This document shows, piece by piece, positions 61,969 to 64,000 of a stretch of DNA of 64,000 nucleotides (position 1 is the stretch's first letter; every line of letters starts with the position of its first letter). Source of the DNA: Alisma plantago-aquatica. Taxonomy: Eukaryota; Streptophyta; Magnoliopsida; Alismatales; Alismataceae. Below the pieces are notes generated by a model. The model did not search any database. It was not told the origin of the DNA and saw nothing but the letters and a program-made list of their open reading frames with translations. The DNA lies in assembly GCA_963693085.1 (NCBI GenBank), contig OY856410.1, forward strand, positions 1,394,430,363-1,394,494,362, in the 5' to 3' direction. The translations under genes were made by a program, and so were the position numbers.

Positions 61969-63731
61969 GAATTGTAAATAATTAAAACCTAAGTCAATTT
62001 ATTAGTTTTTTTGAAAACCATTGTAGATGACCGACTTCCCCATATTCATAAATTTGGAATGTCAAGGAAATAAGATTATTTTGATGAGAACAAAAACTTG
62101 TATGGCTAATAGAAGTTGGAGATTACATATAGAAAAATTTACCTATTACCTATGTGACACATTTAAACAAAGATAAGGGTAGTTTGGGGATTTCACTCCT
62201 CAGACTGTCCCAAGCAGTCTTGCAAGAAACAATGCACACCCAACTACAATCATAAATCACCAACTTGATCTGGCATGAATGATTTGGCAAAGGGACCTTA
62301 ATTTTAGATCCCCTGAATCATTCCGACCTTAGTGACCCCTTTCTTAGGCATATGAAATGGTTGTGGATGATAGAAGTACCATACCACCATGAAAGTAAAT
62401 GATGAGAAGATCAAAGAACTCAAATAATTGTAATGTAACGACAATTGAATACCAAAATCGAATTGGGTTCACACCACAAAGTTGTTTCCAGAGAAGTAAG
62501 TGGACACCATGAAGCACAACTTGATAAATAGTCATTGGTCACTAACATACGCAAAAAGAGAGGAAAAATATATATCCATATTGGGATAAAATTGATGGCA
62601 GAATGGCCTTTGACAGAATTATTAAAAGGCATATAAAGCATTTTTGTGAAGAAAAGTAGTCAGACACATCTCGAGGGACCCTGGGGGAATATTAGGGAAA
62701 GATGGAGTTTGTAATGATATAGATGGCTTGATGGAGGTATCATTGGGGATGTGGTTGTATCTTTGGAGGTTCAAGGATGATTTTCAAGGAGTCTTTCCTA
62801 GGAATGAAGGCATAAAGTGGTGAGGTGGTTTCATGGTGATGGAAATAGTGGAATGCAAGGAGGGAGAGTTTGATATGGAGTTATAAGGCATGAGAAAGGA
62901 TGTATCAAAGTTCATTGGATCTGGGAAGGAAAAAGGAAACTATTGGCAAATAAAACTCACAAAGAGGAGGAGAGATGAGGGAGAGAGAAATATGAGAAAG
63001 AATGGGCTCTATGTTTCTTTGGCATAGGCCCTCTATGGAAGGTAGGGATAATCCACTAGTCGTTGGATAGAAAAAAATGGAAAGAACAAGCGATAGTTGT
63101 TAGATCTCTGTGTTTGCATGAGAAAAAAAAGAAACAAAGTAGGTGTCATGGATTAAGTGTGTGAGAATATATGGAAAGTAGTTGTATTAATTAAGTGACT
63201 ACAAAATTTTGTATTTCACATTTTTTTGAATTTTATTTGGGATATCAAGGAAAGACAAAATTTGGAGCAACTTGACATCTAAGCTATTTAAACTATATAG
63301 ATTCCGAATTTGACATCAATTTCCACTTTTGAGACTATTTTACACGATGTAATGGATGAGTGTGAAAATATGTTATTTCTATATTTATTCAGCAAATAAA
63401 TATCTACCACAAGGTTTTGCAATTAAATTAGCTTTTAGGATTACCTTCTCATGACTTACATGCCTTTATTATTATATAATCAAATAAATTATTAAATTCC
63501 AAAGTACTATTGAAGTTATTTAATGATATTATTATTCAATTAAGGACAAACAAAATTTTACTAGTCTATATGTTTCTCTTTAAGCATACGAAGGCATTTC
63601 CCATCATTCGTTTTGATATGGACACTTTCCAAATTTTGTTTGGACCTATTAAACTCATTAGGATAATGAAAAATTAGTATATTTATGTATTATCCATTAT
63701 ATGGAACTTGTAACTTCCCAACATGCCATAT
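61528..63731. other. no recognised gene
   Basis: Left flank of the A2 insertion (on the A2 strand). AT-rich, with a TA microsatellite at 61936-61965 and a purine-rich stretch at 62640-63060 that might be the untranslated start of a minus-strand LTR. No protein motif. Confidence 0.4.
61936..61965. repeat. TA microsatellite
   Basis: About 15 TA units. Confidence 0.9.
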
Positions 63732-64000
63732 TGTAAGGAGTGGGATCCCGAAGGGGAACCACTCCCTACTAGAAATAAAAAGGTGACATCCCTTGAACCA
63801 AACACCACATAAAAGTTTTCTCCAAAGGGATGATGACCAATTCATTCAACATGTATGTATCATAAACCAAAAGTGGCAGCAGAATATAAAAGTTCGAACC
63901 ATTACAAAGCTTGATAACATAATACATCTCTCCACCATACATGGGTGAGTCAAAAGAAAAACTATCTAAACAAATAAGGATCTAACTGTGGATCATTAAC
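63732..64000 (-). repeat. gypsy-type LTR relic, runs off the window
   Basis: On the minus strand it ends GGTTCCCCTTCGGGATCCCA then CTCCTTACA, closely like the LTR end at 27175-27210. Beyond it, ATGGCATGTTGGG may be a decayed primer site. The rest of the LTR lies outside the window. Confidence 0.45.

Overview
This window reads as a stretch of intergenic heterochromatin from a flowering plant with a large, retrotransposon-rich genome. I see no convincing host gene. The evidence for a plant is the mix of element types: Tork/Angela-like and Sirevirus-like Ty1/copia elements, several elements primed by the plant initiator-Met primer site TGGTATCAGAGC, long-LTR elements of Ty3/gypsy type that have lost their coding part, plant L1-type LINEs with an RNase H tail, short retroposons, and fold-back MITEs sitting in TA microsatellites. 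All open reading frames of any length are fragments of decayed retroelement proteins or translations of simple repeats.

Layout, left to right. 1-4164: no recognisable gene. 4165-4980 (minus): the 3' part of a LINE (end of the zinc-binding region and RNase H). 4981-12439 (plus): body and 3' LTR of a copia element, called A1 here. 12440-14593: the downstream half of a related, older copia element, A2 (late integrase, RT, RNase H). 14594-16694: the A2 3' LTR. 16695-28830: old repeats (a 117-bp retroposon with a 16-bp target duplication, a decayed LINE on the minus strand, a SINE-like piece, gypsy-type LTR relics, a minisatellite). 28830-31893 (plus): 5' part of a LINE (endonuclease, RT, start of the zinc-binding region). 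31894-61527 (minus): the A1 5' LTR followed by the upstream half and 5' LTR of A2. This last block carries later insertions: element C (33734-47355, minus) in the A1 LTR, element D (39764-45217, plus) in an LTR of C, a cluster of three fold-back elements in the A2 leader (50455-51812), and a Sirevirus-like element E (52116-59500, plus) in the A2 5' LTR. 61528-64000: old repeats, ending inside another LTR relic.

The central observation is that three independent elements are each cut in two, with the halves in opposite orientation at about 4980 and 31893: the LINE, the A1 copy and the A2 copy. The A1 5' end (47528, minus) and 3' end (12439, plus) keep the same 5-bp target duplication, GTTAA, and the A2 integrase reading resumes across it. 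Flipping 4980-31893 back restores one continuous LINE and one complete A1-inside-A2 nest. I infer a roughly 26.9-kb inversion (or an assembly inversion) with both ends in repeats.

Order of events that the nesting requires: A2 inserted; A1 inserted into the A2 integrase region; C inserted into the A1 5' LTR; D inserted into a C LTR; E inserted into the A2 5' LTR and the MITE cluster formed in the A2 leader at undetermined times after A2. The inversion came after A1. Most copies are dead: in-frame stops, frameshifts and deletions are described per feature.
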